From Branchiostoma floridae (taxonomy: Eukaryota; Chordata; Leptocardii; Amphioxiformes; Branchiostomatidae), in NCBI RefSeq assembly GCF_000003815.2, contig NW_023365769.1:89923-153922 (forward strand): DNA of 64,000 bases, given 5' to 3'. Positions within the stretch are counted from its first letter, which is position 1, and each line of letters opens with the position of its first letter. A program made the translations under genes and the position numbers. This document shows positions 34,847 through 49,800 of this stretch, in pieces. The notes under the pieces are model-generated. The model did not search any database. It was not told the origin of the DNA and saw only the letters and a list, made by a program, of their open reading frames with translations.

Positions 34847-37800
34847 CTACATGATGGTGGACTGCTTGAGCTTGAGGATCCTGGTCCTACAGATGACACA
34901 GCGGAGCGGCAGACATCTCTGAGACACCGCCATCTGGATAGTCTTCACAAAACACTTCCTACAGACCACCTTGTGGCCACACGGGTACGTCTGCATCTGG
35001 GCCTTGGCGTTGATGCAGATTACACACTGGGGATAAACAGCACAAGAGTCAGACATGTAGTACATACCGAGTGCATTGAAACAAAAATACTATACTGTCA
35101 GTAGTATAATGTCCAGTATTTGTTTATATTGCTGCTGGGGTCCCTGACACGGGTAGGCAGCAGTCGGCTAGTTTCACACCGCACTCCCATGTCAGGATGA
35201 CATAAGTTTTGAGGTAATGTTTGCAAACAAGTCAATTACAAGAGATTTATAAAATAAAAGTACATGTATTATGTCAAATCAAAGGTAAGGTACTGTAGGT
35301 AAGTTAAAGGTAGTCTCATTGCCCCTGTCATTCTAGGGGCAGTGGGTTGATATCCATTGAGTCTAGGCCAAAGTACTGGAAGGTGGAACCCAACCCTCTC
35401 CTTCCACCACTTTTTTACCTAGCCCCAACCAATGTCAGGTATCAATTTTTACACCTGGGCGGAGTGAGAAAAGTTGTGCCTTTCCTAGGGACAAAACGTC
35501 TACTAGAGTCAGGAACATCAGGAATTGAACCGTGACCTCTCAATTTTGTGTCCGCCATCCTAACCACTTGTACACGCATGAATATACAAATACTTTGAGC
35601 TAAAAAACTATTTATTCATGGAGAGAAAGAGACATCCAGCCAATATCTTGCAAAACTGAAAAAGATTTGTATTGACTTGATGGAAAAGCCTCCTCCTTAC
35701 CACTTGACATCTTCATTAGATGGTGAGATTGTGTGGCCTATTTCATCACCTAGTATATCGACTGTTGGGTAGGTGTGAATTGCCTCCTGACTGAAATCAA
35801 TACGCAGCCAAATGGCAGTCATGAAAGCTTTCAGCGTAGGGGTATGGCTGGTACCTATTGGATGAAATTCTTGCTTTCGTGTGATGTCTTGTTTTAAATC
35901 ATAATCCCACTTACCATTATAAATGAAGCATCTAAGGATAAGGTCCTGTGCAAGGAAAATTGCCAGGGGAAATGACTTTTATTTAACTTTCTGTGGGTGA
36001 AATTGTCTCACTCAGCCATTTTGTGAAGGTGTTGGAAGTGTGGGCACCTGTGGGTGGTGGGGTGGTAAAATGAGCAGTAGGCATTTTAAAGGCATAATTT
36101 TGAGCTGCTAGCCTGCTATATTAAAACTTAAGTGGGTATCTCCCACACTGTGTGAGATACTAGCTAAAGATATGCGTAATGTGACCTTAACATATGTGTT
36201 TTAGAAGGCATTGAATGAAAAAAAGGCTCAAATTAAAGCATAAAAGGTCAGGATGACATATCAAAACTGGTCAAACGGTTCCTTTAGGGGAAAATGTTGC
36301 CTAATCAAGTTGATACATACACACGCTTCCCTTCGTAACATAATGGTACATATCAATTGATGACTGTAACAACAGCAAGCGATTATTTATATCAGCTCAG
36401 TCCCATTGAGTAGGATGGAAAGACAGGAGCAAAGTAACAACAACAAGCAGGAAATATTTCAATTGCTGAAAATATTGGTCTCATGCAAGCAGTTAAAAGC
36501 CCTCTAACAACAAACTACTACCTGAGCAACGTTCTTGGACCTTGTCACAACCCTACTGCTTCGTTCATCTCTTCCATCTTATAACCCATAATTCTGCTAA
36601 ATGACAATAACTCAAAATCTAAAATCCATATTTGACAGTGTGATCTCTATGAATAATGAATGACAGGTGCATTGAAGTACATGTACCAACTCCTAACAAG
36701 TTGGCAAAACATCTCAGGGCTTGAAATACTTTTTTCTACCTGCACCAGACAAATTTTACCTGCACCACCCTGAGTTTAGGAAGTATGGATCACACTAGAA
36801 ATGCCCGGGAACCATTACTATTTTTTTTCTTTTTTACTTTCTAGGTGGTACATTGTAACATTAAATGCAGCTTATAACAATCCACATACACCTACACAGC
36901 TTCAGGTTTGAAAGGCGTATAACACGGGCTCCATTCGAATAAATCGAACTGTTTCGAGCGGGCCGAGTGCGGTGCCATCAAAAGTTTGAATACCTGATTC
37001 GGACGTTGGAACATTACTGTAAGTTGCAACACTTTTTGTTCGAGGGCACCAAATTTGTTCAACTTCTGGCGCATTTCGCATCAAAACAGGGGTCTTGTCA
37101 TGAGTATGACATAAATAAAATACAACACGGTGTATTCCGCATCACCCTCGGTCCCAGCCCTCCCGTGGGTCGGATCTCCCTCCGGCCTTTAGGCGATCCA
37201 ACCCACGGTCGGGCTGGTACCTCGGGTGATACGGAATATACCGTGTTGTATTCTATATAATTTTAATATTATATATATAATTAATTCTATATAATATAAA
37301 CGATCAAAGATGTACACTATAGGAAGGCCTGGTATATAGCTCCAAGGACAGTGGATGATATTATAACCATGATGAAAATACATGATTTGTACTCATAAGG
37401 GCAGTTTGACCAAGGTTTGAGTAAATCATCATGTTTTGAGGTAGTACACAGGTTTTACACAAACTGGCACATGCTGGCTTTTTTTGTTTGCAAGTTACGG
37501 ACTTGTGTGGAGCTTCTTCAGAGGTGATTTCTTTTTTTTAGAGCAACTGAAAAGTACTGTGTGCATGGATGTCATCCATAAAATCGACTGTCTGTTTGGC
37601 CTATTATAAACTACAGGAAAGAAGACTAAGTTTTCATGATTGAACTATTATCGATAGAGTTATAACAACAGTCTCAGAATCTTAGAATTAGCAGTGATAA
37701 TTGAATTGACCTAAAATCAGATAAAATGTCTCAGCTGACTGAATGAGGATGAGAGATTACAGGGTAGAGAGATCATGGGAAGAGTTATTGATAGACCTAT

Positions 37801-40800
37801 GAAGTAATCATAACGTGCCAGGTCACCCAGTGTGAGGCAGTCCATGGATCTGTGTGTGAGATAATCAGGAATCCATATCCATGAGGACATTCTGTAATTG
37901 TCCATTTTGGGTTGATCTGTGACCTGCAGTGACCCCTATTTGTTGCTTTTTCCACACACTTGTACATAGAGCAACTTTGGTGGTGCTCACACAAGACAGT
38001 TAAGGTTTATTTAGTAACCAGAGTATGCCTTCCTATGTTGTATATCCTGTACTATAAAACCACCCAATAAATTCGGCTAACGTAAACTACTAAAGCTCAG
38101 TCTTCTGTTGACTGTGGTGGATTTCACATCGGGGAAGGCTGGCTGAGACCCCTGACCAACACAAGTTTATTTTCAATTCAGTTTTGATATTAGGATACTA
38201 CATAAGGTATTGAAGTATGATTATACATAAAGCTTTACCTAACCCAGAAAATAAAGCAATGAAAATGCTGGCTTGTCTTACTCTGGTACTCTGAGACATA
38301 ACTGACAGTTACAATTGTACAGTCTACATAGCCCCTGTTGGTACACTTGCAAATAGACACCACATTATTAGCCATATTAGACACATAAATATCAGAGCTA
38401 ATTCAGTTATAAGGAAGATTTTCAAGTTGCAATTATGTGTTGTAAATACAAAAAGACACTTTGATACAAAGTTGGCAAAGCAGAGTTGAAAGTTTCAATT
38501 TGAACACAAGGTTGGTTTCCCAATATTTGAAAGTCACTGTTATTAGGACCTCGATTATGTAACTTTGTTACAACTATCTGGATCATTCTGCAGGGTTTGA
38601 TAGTGTTTCCTTGAAAACCAGTAGAGAAAAATATTTGAATTTTTGACCAGTATTTTATGCTAATCTGTCCCTGCCTTTGTTTCCAGCGTGTAGACAGTCT
38701 GGGATGTTTATTAGTTTATGTATTTATAGGGGTCAATTCACCACTCTAGCTGCTGGGATGGTCACAGTAGGGAGTACTTCCTTAGTGCTTTGCCCAGGGC
38801 ACATCGGCATGGTCTTTAAGCTGTTCCTTTAACGTTATTGTACTGTACTTTGTTGATGTTATTTTGTATGTGAGGGAGAGCAACTTGTAAATTTGGACCT
38901 GTTTTGCCCTCCCATCACTTTGTGATAAATTCAAATAAACAGTTTTTGGACAACGTTCAAACTTTTCACTTGCAATTACCACTAAAGGTATGCATGGAAA
39001 TATCTAATATAATTCAATAGAACACAGAAAGTTGAGCTATATTGCTGGCCCTAACTGTGATCTATCGTAGACATGATAGTAGCTGATAGTCTTATCCACC
39101 CTAGAATGGTCTTAGTCTTCCTTCTACTGTGTGGGCACAATCCTAAGATCCATTGCAGAAGGACTTCCGTACATCTTCCAATTTTCTGCTCTACAAGGCA
39201 CCAGGATTGAGTCACCCCAGCGCTATGATCAATAAGATTTCATTATAGATCTAACTCCAGCATACCGCTGATTTGTTCTACTTTAATGAAAGCAGTAAAA
39301 GGGATTATGGCCAATCCATCGAAGGCCTTCATTACGGATGTTTTGGAGTATTTTGATTCAGCGGTGCTCAATCGCTGCCTTGCAGACTATTGCAAATGAG
39401 CAAATAGACGTTGAAGAATTGTAGTGAACGCAGCTGTGAGGAAATCCACTTTATCCACATTACTGTTGGACAAAGGAAAGGGATTGCATTGAATTCTGTG
39501 CTCTGATTATGGTACAATCAAGGCCTTAGTTTGATTATTTTATAAATCTATGTATCATGATAAATCTAAGGATGAATTTTGGAGAGGGTTCGATGTCTGG
39601 GTCCCACTCCTCTCTTTATGCATCATTTTAAACTTTAAAGTTTACCAAATGATATCTAATGCAATTAGGATACAAACCAATCCAATGTAGCAATTGGTTG
39701 GTCTCTGATGAAATTATCACCATCCTGGGGCCTCTAATTGAAACTTGCCAGTCCTATTTTAGAAACGTATTACTAACAGCACGACTAAAAGCTTTTTCTG
39801 TGAAATTGCACACAAAGCACTAAAAACTCTTAGATTAGACTTTCATTCTAAATGGTATCTTAAAAAAGGCATCACTAATCATGATATCTTAAGTGCAGCT
39901 AGCCTGAGAAGTAGGCAGTAATCATACAAAACAAACACAAAAAATCATTAAGTCTATTAGTGTCCTGGTTGCTCATTTTCAATTAATGGTGACATCCTAA
40001 AAAGTAGAATGATTAGTACAAATAGTAATTGGTATGGTGAAAGGAGGCTTTATGGCATACTCTTCGCACACACACAGGATGAACCCAAGGATAAAACATT
40101 TCATGGAAATTATAAAACATAAAAAAAGATGCTGCACAGCCATAATACCTTCTTCTTCTTTGGCAGTTCAGTCTTCAATACCATTTACTTAACATGCAGA
40201 ATGACAAACATGTCAAACTGAAGGTCTTGTTTTCTTTTCATTTCTTTTGCTACCACAAATATCTGAATATCCTAAAATCTTGTGCAATGTCTAGGAATGA
40301 TAATATCTATTCTTTTTAGAATAATGATTATTTTCAATCTTTCTCTTTATTTTGTATGTATAAAACACTAATAAGTGGTGCATGTCTATAAGTTGATATA
40401 GACTTGTGTTTTACATTCAATTTGATAATGATTAACTCTTTCCTTGGAATTTAATAAATAATGAAATTTGTCAGTTGCCTGTTTATAGCTCTATGTGTTG
40501 GTAAGTAATGATTAGCAAGTCTTTCATTCCAATTTTTGATAAAGGAAATATAATGCAAGAAAGATATTTAAGTTGCACACTCCCAGAATTCCCAAAGTCT
40601 ATTACTGTGTCTCCCCAATACCCCTGCAGCAATTCCCTAGCCGTGTCTTCCTATTTTGAGTTCACCCCATTCTGTAATTACTCCATACATCTTCATGGGA
40701 CCTTAGTTTCCAGTCTACCACTCTCGGTACGCTCTACTAACTATTATAATGTCTCACACATCAGATCCTGACAGAATATACAAGTAGGCAGTTTGGTTAA

Positions 40801-43800
40801 CTTAAAGGAGAAAAGGTCTGTTTCTATGTTTACAATCATTGGTAGATGTTAGAACACAGTTATCAAGTTTCTCACTGGTTACTGAATCTGGAGCTGATGG
40901 GGAAAATGTTATTTAACTCAATACATTAAAGATACCAATAGATTTTTATAATATCATAAATATCAAAAGCTGAAAATTGTCTTGATATCTGCAATAATGA
41001 TTGATGATGGGTGATTTCTAGGACTGTAGCTTGTAACTGTAGATAACAGTGTCTGATACAGTGTCATCCCTTTGGCGTAATCTACATTGCCCTGATGACC
41101 CTCAAACAGTAAGACATGTCATAAATCAACGGTGGAATCTACATTCAACTCGTCCCCATAGAACAGTAAGAGCATGAAAAATCCCTAAAAGTAGCAAATC
41201 TATTGGCAACTTTGGAAGTATTACCGAGTGATGGAATGATGGGTATGCATGGTTGGGACTTTTGATGATAATTGCGAACCGTTGGATTTTTAGATATTTG
41301 GGCCCACAGTAGACTGATCCCCGTCCAGCATCCTAGCTCTGAAGTCACATGCTGAGAAGTTAACCTACTTTAGGTGTCTAAAACCAAGGAGGTTTTAGGG
41401 AGGCATTCTGGCTAGAACTAATCCTTTGAAAGCTTTATTTTTCACCTAATGAATAATGATGACAACAAAAGTTCAGTCCATTGATTACTGTAACAGATAA
41501 TGTACAAACTACCTCGACCAAAAAAGATGGGTTTCATTCTCTCGATTTCTAATTCATAATGATCTAAAACACTCACAGGAAAGTACATAGTAAAATGGTT
41601 ACCTAGCATGAATGTGTTGTTTATGTGTGTCATGTCAGTTTTAGATACAGACAAACTTGATCATCTTAAAGTACTTATCCTTAAGACATGATGTAGAGAA
41701 GACAAAAGTTCATGAAGTATCAACATACCTCTTCATCTTTACTCCCAGCTAGGTCAGGCTCATGTTCCTCCAACTTCTGTAATAACTTGTCCTGGAACAC
41801 AACAAAAACATGAAGGTATTACACATGAGTATGTTTGCATGCTAAGGATGGGTATAGAAAATTCAGGTACAGGTACAGTCTAGGTCCAGAGGATCAGGCC
41901 TAGGTTAGGACCCGATCCTGGACCTAATTGTTAATGGGCAATACTCCAAATCAATGGTTCATTTCACTACAAAGGAATCTTCATGTAAACAACACTGAAC
42001 ATAGAAACTTGATAAAAATGACTATAAAATCCCCTTTACTGTGCTCTTGCTATTTTCTTGGACCAATAAGCATCAAAACATGAGAAAGCCTGTTGCCATA
42101 GTGACGGTGTAATCTGTTCATTTTCTAATCTGTCCAACATCCAGACCACTGAATTTTTTCAGGTCCATTTTTTTACGGACCAGTTCAACAGGAAAAAATG
42201 GTTTTCCAGTACTCACTCTTATTGTACGCAGCACTTTGATACAGCTCATACATCTACTAGTATGTACCTTTTCAATATTTCCTATCGTCATCATTAACAT
42301 CGCAATCACTACCAACGCAATGCACACAGAGTTACTGTGAGCCACAGGGACCTCATCTAAAATAGATTAGCTATCTGTACATCTGTAGGTAGTTCCCCCA
42401 TCACTGCTCAGCTGTACACAGCAGGGTAGAAACAGCAAACTCATTAGTCAGTAATGGTCTGGGGAAACTTTGGTAATGACCTTGGAGAATTTGTTGTAAT
42501 TTATAGTCATGGTTTGGAGACTGCTTAAAGATTACTTGTCAAGAACAGACGCTCAATCAGAGATTTCCATGATAATGTCGAACTCCTGTCAAGGTCAACA
42601 GAGGACATGGGTATATAACCGTTTTTTCTCATTGGACCGGTCCGGAAAAAACGGACCTGAAAAAAATCGGTGGACCGGATGTTGGACCTATTGGAAAATG
42701 AACACACTATACGATCAGGCATTCACATGTTTAGGGGCTTACCGGTCGAAGAAAATAACAAGGGCGAAGCAGAGTAGAGTCTATGGTCATTTCTACCAAG
42801 TTTTACATTCAATTGTATAGAGGCATTTAGCCTTCTAGGATTTCAAAATGCCAGTGGAAGTCGAATACCTAAGAAAACAGAGTTCTTTGTAGCAAAATGG
42901 ACCATTGTATTGTTCATTCACAAGTTTTCACATACAGAATCAGGTCCAGGTTCAGGTCTGGACCTGGACCTGATTGTCTGGACCTGAACCGGACCTGGAC
43001 CTGAATTTTCTGTACCGGTACCCACCCCTACTTCTATACGTGTATGCTTTTGTGAATTATCTAGTATTGTGCCATTAGTAAATATGTGAATTGTTCGTAG
43101 TCATTTAATTTTTCAGTAGGTGGAGAAATTTTTGTTGTTGTGTACATGCACACTGACACTCCTGTCTCTGTCCCTGGTACTGAACAACATTCACACTGAC
43201 ACTGCTAACGCTATATCTGTCCTTGGTACTGAACAACATTCACACTGACACTGCTAAGGCTATATCTGTCCCTGGTACTGAACAACATTCAGACTGACAC
43301 TGCTAACGCTATATCTGTCCTTGGTACTGAATAACATTCACACTGACACTGCTAATGCTCTATCTGTCCTTGGTACTGAACAACATTCACACTGACACTG
43401 CTCTATTTGTCCCTGGTACTAAACAACATTCACACTGACACTGCTAATGCTATATCTGTCCCTGGTACTGAACAACATTCACACTGACACTGCTAATGCT
43501 CTATCTGTCCTTGGTACTGAATAGCATTCACACTGACACTGACATATCTGTCCCTGGTACTAAATAACATTCACACTGACACTGCTAATGCTATATCTGT
43601 CCCTGGAACTGAATAACAGTCACACTAACACTGCTATATCTGTCCTTGGTACTGTATAATATTGACAAATTGTTATCTATGTCATTCAGGGTCCATCTGA
43701 AAAGTTGCATGTGTATTATCTCATTTAATCCCTCAAAGAGCATATTAATCCTTCAAAAATATTCTCAATATCCTATCTGGAAGATTTCAGACAAGATTAG

Positions 43801-46800
43801 TCATATTAATGCATCTGTTATATCAGTGATTATTCCCAAGAAAAACCTGAAAATACCCAAATTCAAAACACATCATTCAGGATTATTCAAATACACAATA
43901 GATAAGCATGGTTCTCCTCAAAAATATCCCAACCCTTTATATTGAAAATAATCCTATTTCAATGTGTTGTGTAGACCCTGCTCATGTTATTGACATGTTA
44001 TCTCCTCTCAAAAAAAAAAAAAAGACAGCCACCCAAAGCCTTTTGGAACCTGCAATAATTAAAGCAAGTCCCACTAAACCAGTTGAGTGATGTTTTTCCA
44101 ATATCACCACTCCACACAAAAGTCGAAACTTGCTTGTCTCTTCACAAACTGGGATGACAAACGTTCCCTATTGTCCTTTAGAACTGCACTGAATAAAACA
44201 ACAGCTTAGCCCTGACTTGACGTGTCCAGCTATTGAAATATTGTTATCCTGTTACCCTTAACAGTTTAGCCGCAGGACTACTTAGTGATCTATCTCCATC
44301 TATGTGCATACCCTGCCCAGCTCCAATAACCCAGAACATATTGCTTCTTATGAAAAATGCATACTCTTTTCATTAACCGTAGCCATGGGTGCAAGCTCAT
44401 AGGGACAGCTCCACCACAACTGATACATAAAGTCTCCACAGAATTGATCTCTTTTGGACCTTTGATGTGTATTAGGCACCCCACCTTGCAATATAACTTT
44501 ATTTAGAGCTCTGACAGTGGTTAGAAAATGACCCTCCTGAGGGGGGTACTATCATATTACTTTGCTCGAGCAGGGACTTTATGTCATAAGTCTTGATATC
44601 AAAACTATCGAGCTGTGACAGTGTGAATGAGTAGTATATATTACCTGCTTTGTGATGGGCAGACTTTTATAGGATATGTAAGTAAGAGGAGAGGTGTGCA
44701 TAAATGACAAGACCATGAAAGCTACTAACTGATGTGCATATATGATGTGAATCTAAGATGACCTGCAAAAGAGATATTTCAGATTGACTGAAGTTATGAA
44801 ATGTACTCTTTATGAGAATTACACCTTCTGGTATCTCCTTCTACACATAGGTAACAATCTGTTTCACAAGAACGACTTTGACACATACTGGTTATTTAAC
44901 ATTCCTCAAAACAAGACAAAACTTGATGACATCATTTCAACACCAGTCTAGAAGGATTTCTATGTTTGCATCAGATATCAAAGCAAATCTGAGGGATTTT
45001 TTAATGATCCACTGAATATTTGTCAACTTTTCATTCAGGTACTGTATTAACTGAAACACACACTTACTATGCATTGAAAATAAATAGATTTCAAACATTC
45101 AAGTCATTTTCCCTGAGCAACAAAATTCTACAGTAAAATGATATGTACAACCTCAATGTACATGTAACCTGCATGTTCACCTTTAGAACACTGTGACATA
45201 CTCAAGGTGACCTGGGAAGACTTACACAACTCAGATGTGATCTGACTCCCATGAGGCATAGATAATGGCTAACAGAGCTGGAGCCTTTAATGAACAACGT
45301 ATTCAGTATAGATCCATCAAATCAGATTATCGTTAGTCATTGTTTACAAAAGATACTTGCTAACAGGTATAACTATCTTGCTGTATGTCTGTACACCACA
45401 ACAATAGACATAACACTGCAGTTTCAAGCATTAAACGTTACAGTTAAAGCATCATGCACCAACAAAATTCCTTTCTTCTAAGACACACAATTGCAAAATG
45501 TAATAAATAATGACTTCTTGCATATCAATCAGAGCTGTTATTTTTTTTTCTGTCCCACTTCAATGTTTAGGAGCTCATGATGTTCAATTTAGTTGTCATT
45601 CTTATCTTATGAATACACATTTTCATCTATTTCATGTAATGGAATTCAGACTTCAAGGACGGAAAGGGTAAAATTTTTGTCTGTCCCAATAAGCAAATTT
45701 CCGTCCCATAACGGAGGGATGGGTAATGTAGAGATAAAAATGTACAGATGTTTAGGCACATGAGGGTAAAAAAAAGAGTTTGACAAAAACACTTCCATCT
45801 GCATAACTGTCAGTAACAAAAACTACTAAACCCTAAACCCTAAACCCCTTGCCACATATGGACCTTTGGGTTAAATTGAGCTGTATTGTCTTTAAGAGAT
45901 ACTGATTCTTGTCACAGGCAAGCTGTCTCTTGATAAAACCATCTTTGTGGGCTAAAGGGATATTCTTAATGGACGTCCGTTCTTGCTCAGGCAGTTAGTG
46001 TTATCCAAAATGGGACATTCACTAAAAGCTTCTTCCATCTGCTGGCGTCACTCAGCAGAAAAATAGCTCTCCTGACGAGTGGGCAAGCTCTAGATGAAAT
46101 TTTCAGAAGTAACATGCTCTCAATCATCACATAATATTTAAGGATTTACCTACATGTATGCTATCGGGTCACCGATCCCCATTCAATGTGATAGAGTAGA
46201 TTTTCAGACAAAAAACGCACTCTATACAGTCTACTCTCTGTCAATCTTTCGCAGTTAAAGTTTCTTGACTGTATGATGCCAGCTTTACTACTACAGATCA
46301 CTTAAGGTTACCCTACACTTGGTAGCATTTGCTTTTTATGTGAACTGTCACGAAACAACCTACAACCTGTCCTTGGTGCTGAATAACATTCCCATACACA
46401 CTCCTTCAATCCCTTTTCAGTATTTTATGAATTACCAAACCTGTCTCTGGTACTTATACATTCAAATATATCAGATACTGTTATACCCGTTTGTGGAAAC
46501 ATCTACTAGTACATACTAATAGATACTGTTGTGCCCGTTCTCGAAACCAAACCTTCACACAGTATTCTTGTCCCTAAGCTGAATAACAATTTATACAGAT
46601 ACTGTTATGATGGTCCCTGGAACTGAATAAAAGCAATATATAATCTGTTTCTTGTTGATACAGTGGAACTAAAAAATAAACACTGCATTATATCTGTTCC
46701 TGGATATAACATAGAAACTGTTGTATCTATCCCTTGTGCTGAATAACATTTACAAAGACTTGGCTGTGTTTGCCCTTGGTACAGAATAAAACTCATATGT

Positions 46801-49800
46801 GTGTATCTGTCCTTGGTACTGAACCATGCTTTAAGTGCAGAATCTTTTTCTCAATTTAGAACAAAAAGTTCTAAAATGTTTTAGAATCAAACTCAAACTC
46901 TTTAAAGAGTGTGCATAATACTTTTCTACTGACATTGGGGTTGTTTGTTAAGGTGGAATATCATTTCATTATATTGATTTCCATTACAAAGCGACGGGGA
47001 AACTGCCATAATCCCACAGCAGGGCATTGATTTTGGATGACTGAGTTTGAAAGTTGTGTTTTCTTGCTGGGGTGGCCGGAAACTTGAAAATCACGTTCAC
47101 CATTGATTACTAGTACTTAGCAAAACTGTTCAATTTCATGGTATCACAAATTCAAAGTACCTAGCTTGCATGTGCACAGCTCAATGTTGTACTTGTAGCG
47201 AGTGAAGAATTCTAATAATTTGTGACATATAATTTTAATCGGAGTGTAGGAGAACAGTTCTTTTTATTTACGACAGCTTATCAGTAAGTCTGCTTGATAA
47301 TTTCAATTTCCCTAAGAGAGGCCAACTGATACATTCTAGTCTATAGTGGCAAAACAACATTGTTTGCTACTTTCCTCTTCTTGACCCTATTTACGTCAAA
47401 TCACATAATAGGTAAACATTTCTGCCCGAGAAATACTATTGCAGTTGATAATTAAAATGTATCAGTAAAAGTTGTCCCATACCAGGCTCTGTGTGGTAAA
47501 ATTAAAGCTCATTATTGCATCAACAGGCCATTCATATCGTGATCTACGTGAAATTGTAATCAGCAGAGGAATATGAAATCTGGCAGTGGCTTACTCCTGC
47601 GCCATGACAAATGGCCTTTGTTGCATGTGTGAAACATTAAGGTCTACTCCATATGGAGAAAAATCAATATGGTGGTTTATCACGCCGCCGTAATGGTGGA
47701 ATCGGTGAGCTGTGGCGTTTGCTGAGCGAGGTCTCGGAAAGAAGGCACGGGGGAGGTCAAGGGAAGTGCGATGGAGACTGATATTTTTTTCCACATAGAT
47801 TAACCCTAAGACTTATTCTATCTCCTACCCACCGCTGTGGTCATAATTTTGGACAATTTTGATTTCTATAGCTATCAAGCAGAAGCTTTCACTCTCTTAG
47901 AAATTTAAAAGGAAAATACTATAGTAACTGTTACCTTGTGTATTTTATCACATGAATGTCTAACCTTCATTCACATTTCCATGAATCATATCAGCTACAA
48001 AGTGTTTTGGTTCAGAAGAAAACTCACAGACTTAAATATAGCTATCAAACAGAAGCTCTTACTCTCTTCAAATGGTTTAGAAATTTGAAAGGAAAATTAC
48101 TAAAGCACTTGCGAGTAACTGTAACCTCGCGTATCTTATCACATGAATGTCTAACCGTCATTCACGTACCCATGAATCATACCAGCTACAAACAGTATTT
48201 TGGTTCAGAAGACCCTGACTCCCAGACTGAAATAGTATCTCTTACTCTCTTCATGATCAAATGGTGTAGAAATTTGAAAGGAAAATAACAAGTGCACAAC
48301 TGTTGTCTTGCGTATCTTATTACATGAATGTCCAGCCTTCATTCACATATCCATGAATCATATCAGCTGCAAACAGTATTTTGGTTCAGAAGACCTTGAC
48401 TGAAAGTCAAAGTGCCCAGAAGGAGGGGCATGAGAATTGATGGAGTCATCCAGCTTTGTGGTTATGGCTGTTTTCCACTTCCTGCGTGAGAATTTAAACA
48501 TTAGAAATGGAAGGGGATGAAACAAAGAGGCTGTTTCTAGCGAGAAAATTGAACTGGAAGCCAGCCAGTTTGTCACAGAAGTGGTGATGCTTTTTTGCAC
48601 GTTTTAAGGTGAATTTAACCAAATGGAATCATCATTTACAATGTTCAAGAAAGGGAAATTTGTGAAAAAATAGTTTATGACAGCCCCATTTACACTAATT
48701 GCAAGGGCAAATCTAATTTACAAGGTAGGAAGCTTAAGTAGGGTCAGAGGAAACTCCCTAGTTTTGTCTGAAAAATCCAATTTTGGAATCATGTTTCCTC
48801 TCAAGTTCTCAATATTCACAAACAAGAGTTTCAATAAAGTGAAATGTTTTTATCATTTTGTCTATGCTCCAAATCATTGTTGATAAATTAAATAAAATGG
48901 AAATGAAATATAAAGTATGACTTGAAAGTCTTTAGACCTCATGAGCACCTGAAAATGAAAGTTTAAGTTACGTACTCTATAGCTATGTGTCTGACACAGG
49001 CTAATGTGTTTACCGGTATTTCTTGTTTGTTTGTCCTTATCCTGAATACTGCCATCAAACCTACAGGGTTTTTATCCTTGAAGGGGTGATAGACTAGAAT
49101 TCTTTTGAATAATGCCTCTGGTTGTCCAGGGAAGAGACTTCTGACATTTGCAAGTGTATATTTGAACATGTACATGTATCAAAATGTGGCCTTCTTCAAC
49201 TTCAGCTCTAATTGACAACCAAAGTTGCAAGTATGAAGCTCCCAAAGGTATATGGAATATACTAACGGGGCCAGCGTTGTGCAATTACAGCAGACCCAAC
49301 GCTCACCCGTCGCTGCATAGCACTGATGGGGATGGCGCGCTGTCACCTTGGGCCAAGCTTTCAGGGTCAAGATCGCAATAAACCTTCTACTTCTACTGAA
49401 TCCTACGCTGTGGACCCTAATCACAGACCTCACAGCACTGCAAGAGCAGTCACATATATCTAATAGGGTGAGATGGGGAGAAGACAAAACAATCACCATA
49501 CATAACGTTGGCTCGGGACTTCTTGTAACAAGCATTTATAGATGGCAGGGAAAATATACAACTTACAAGATGTGAATTATGATATAAGTAAAACAACTAG
49601 ACTCATCAGATGATTCACATCAATTGCTTGGTATCCAGCCATATTCAGATTTCATCCCAGTTTCTTTTAAGAAACTTTTGGTTTGACAAAAGTTGAGCAT
49701 GAAGCAACTGAAATCCCTTGCTCTTCAATTTAGATATGACTTTAATTCAGCTATATGTATTGCAATCATATTTGAAATAAAAACTGCAGCAGCTGTTGTC

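Noticed and set aside
43165-43665. CRISPR-like spacing of a repeated word
   Set aside because: The intervening sequence is also repeated, so this is an ordinary tandem repeat.
45826-45848. Interstitial telomere repeat (CCCTAAA units)
   Set aside because: Only about three units, and of the plant-type heptamer; animal telomeres use TTAGGG. Probably chance or low complexity.
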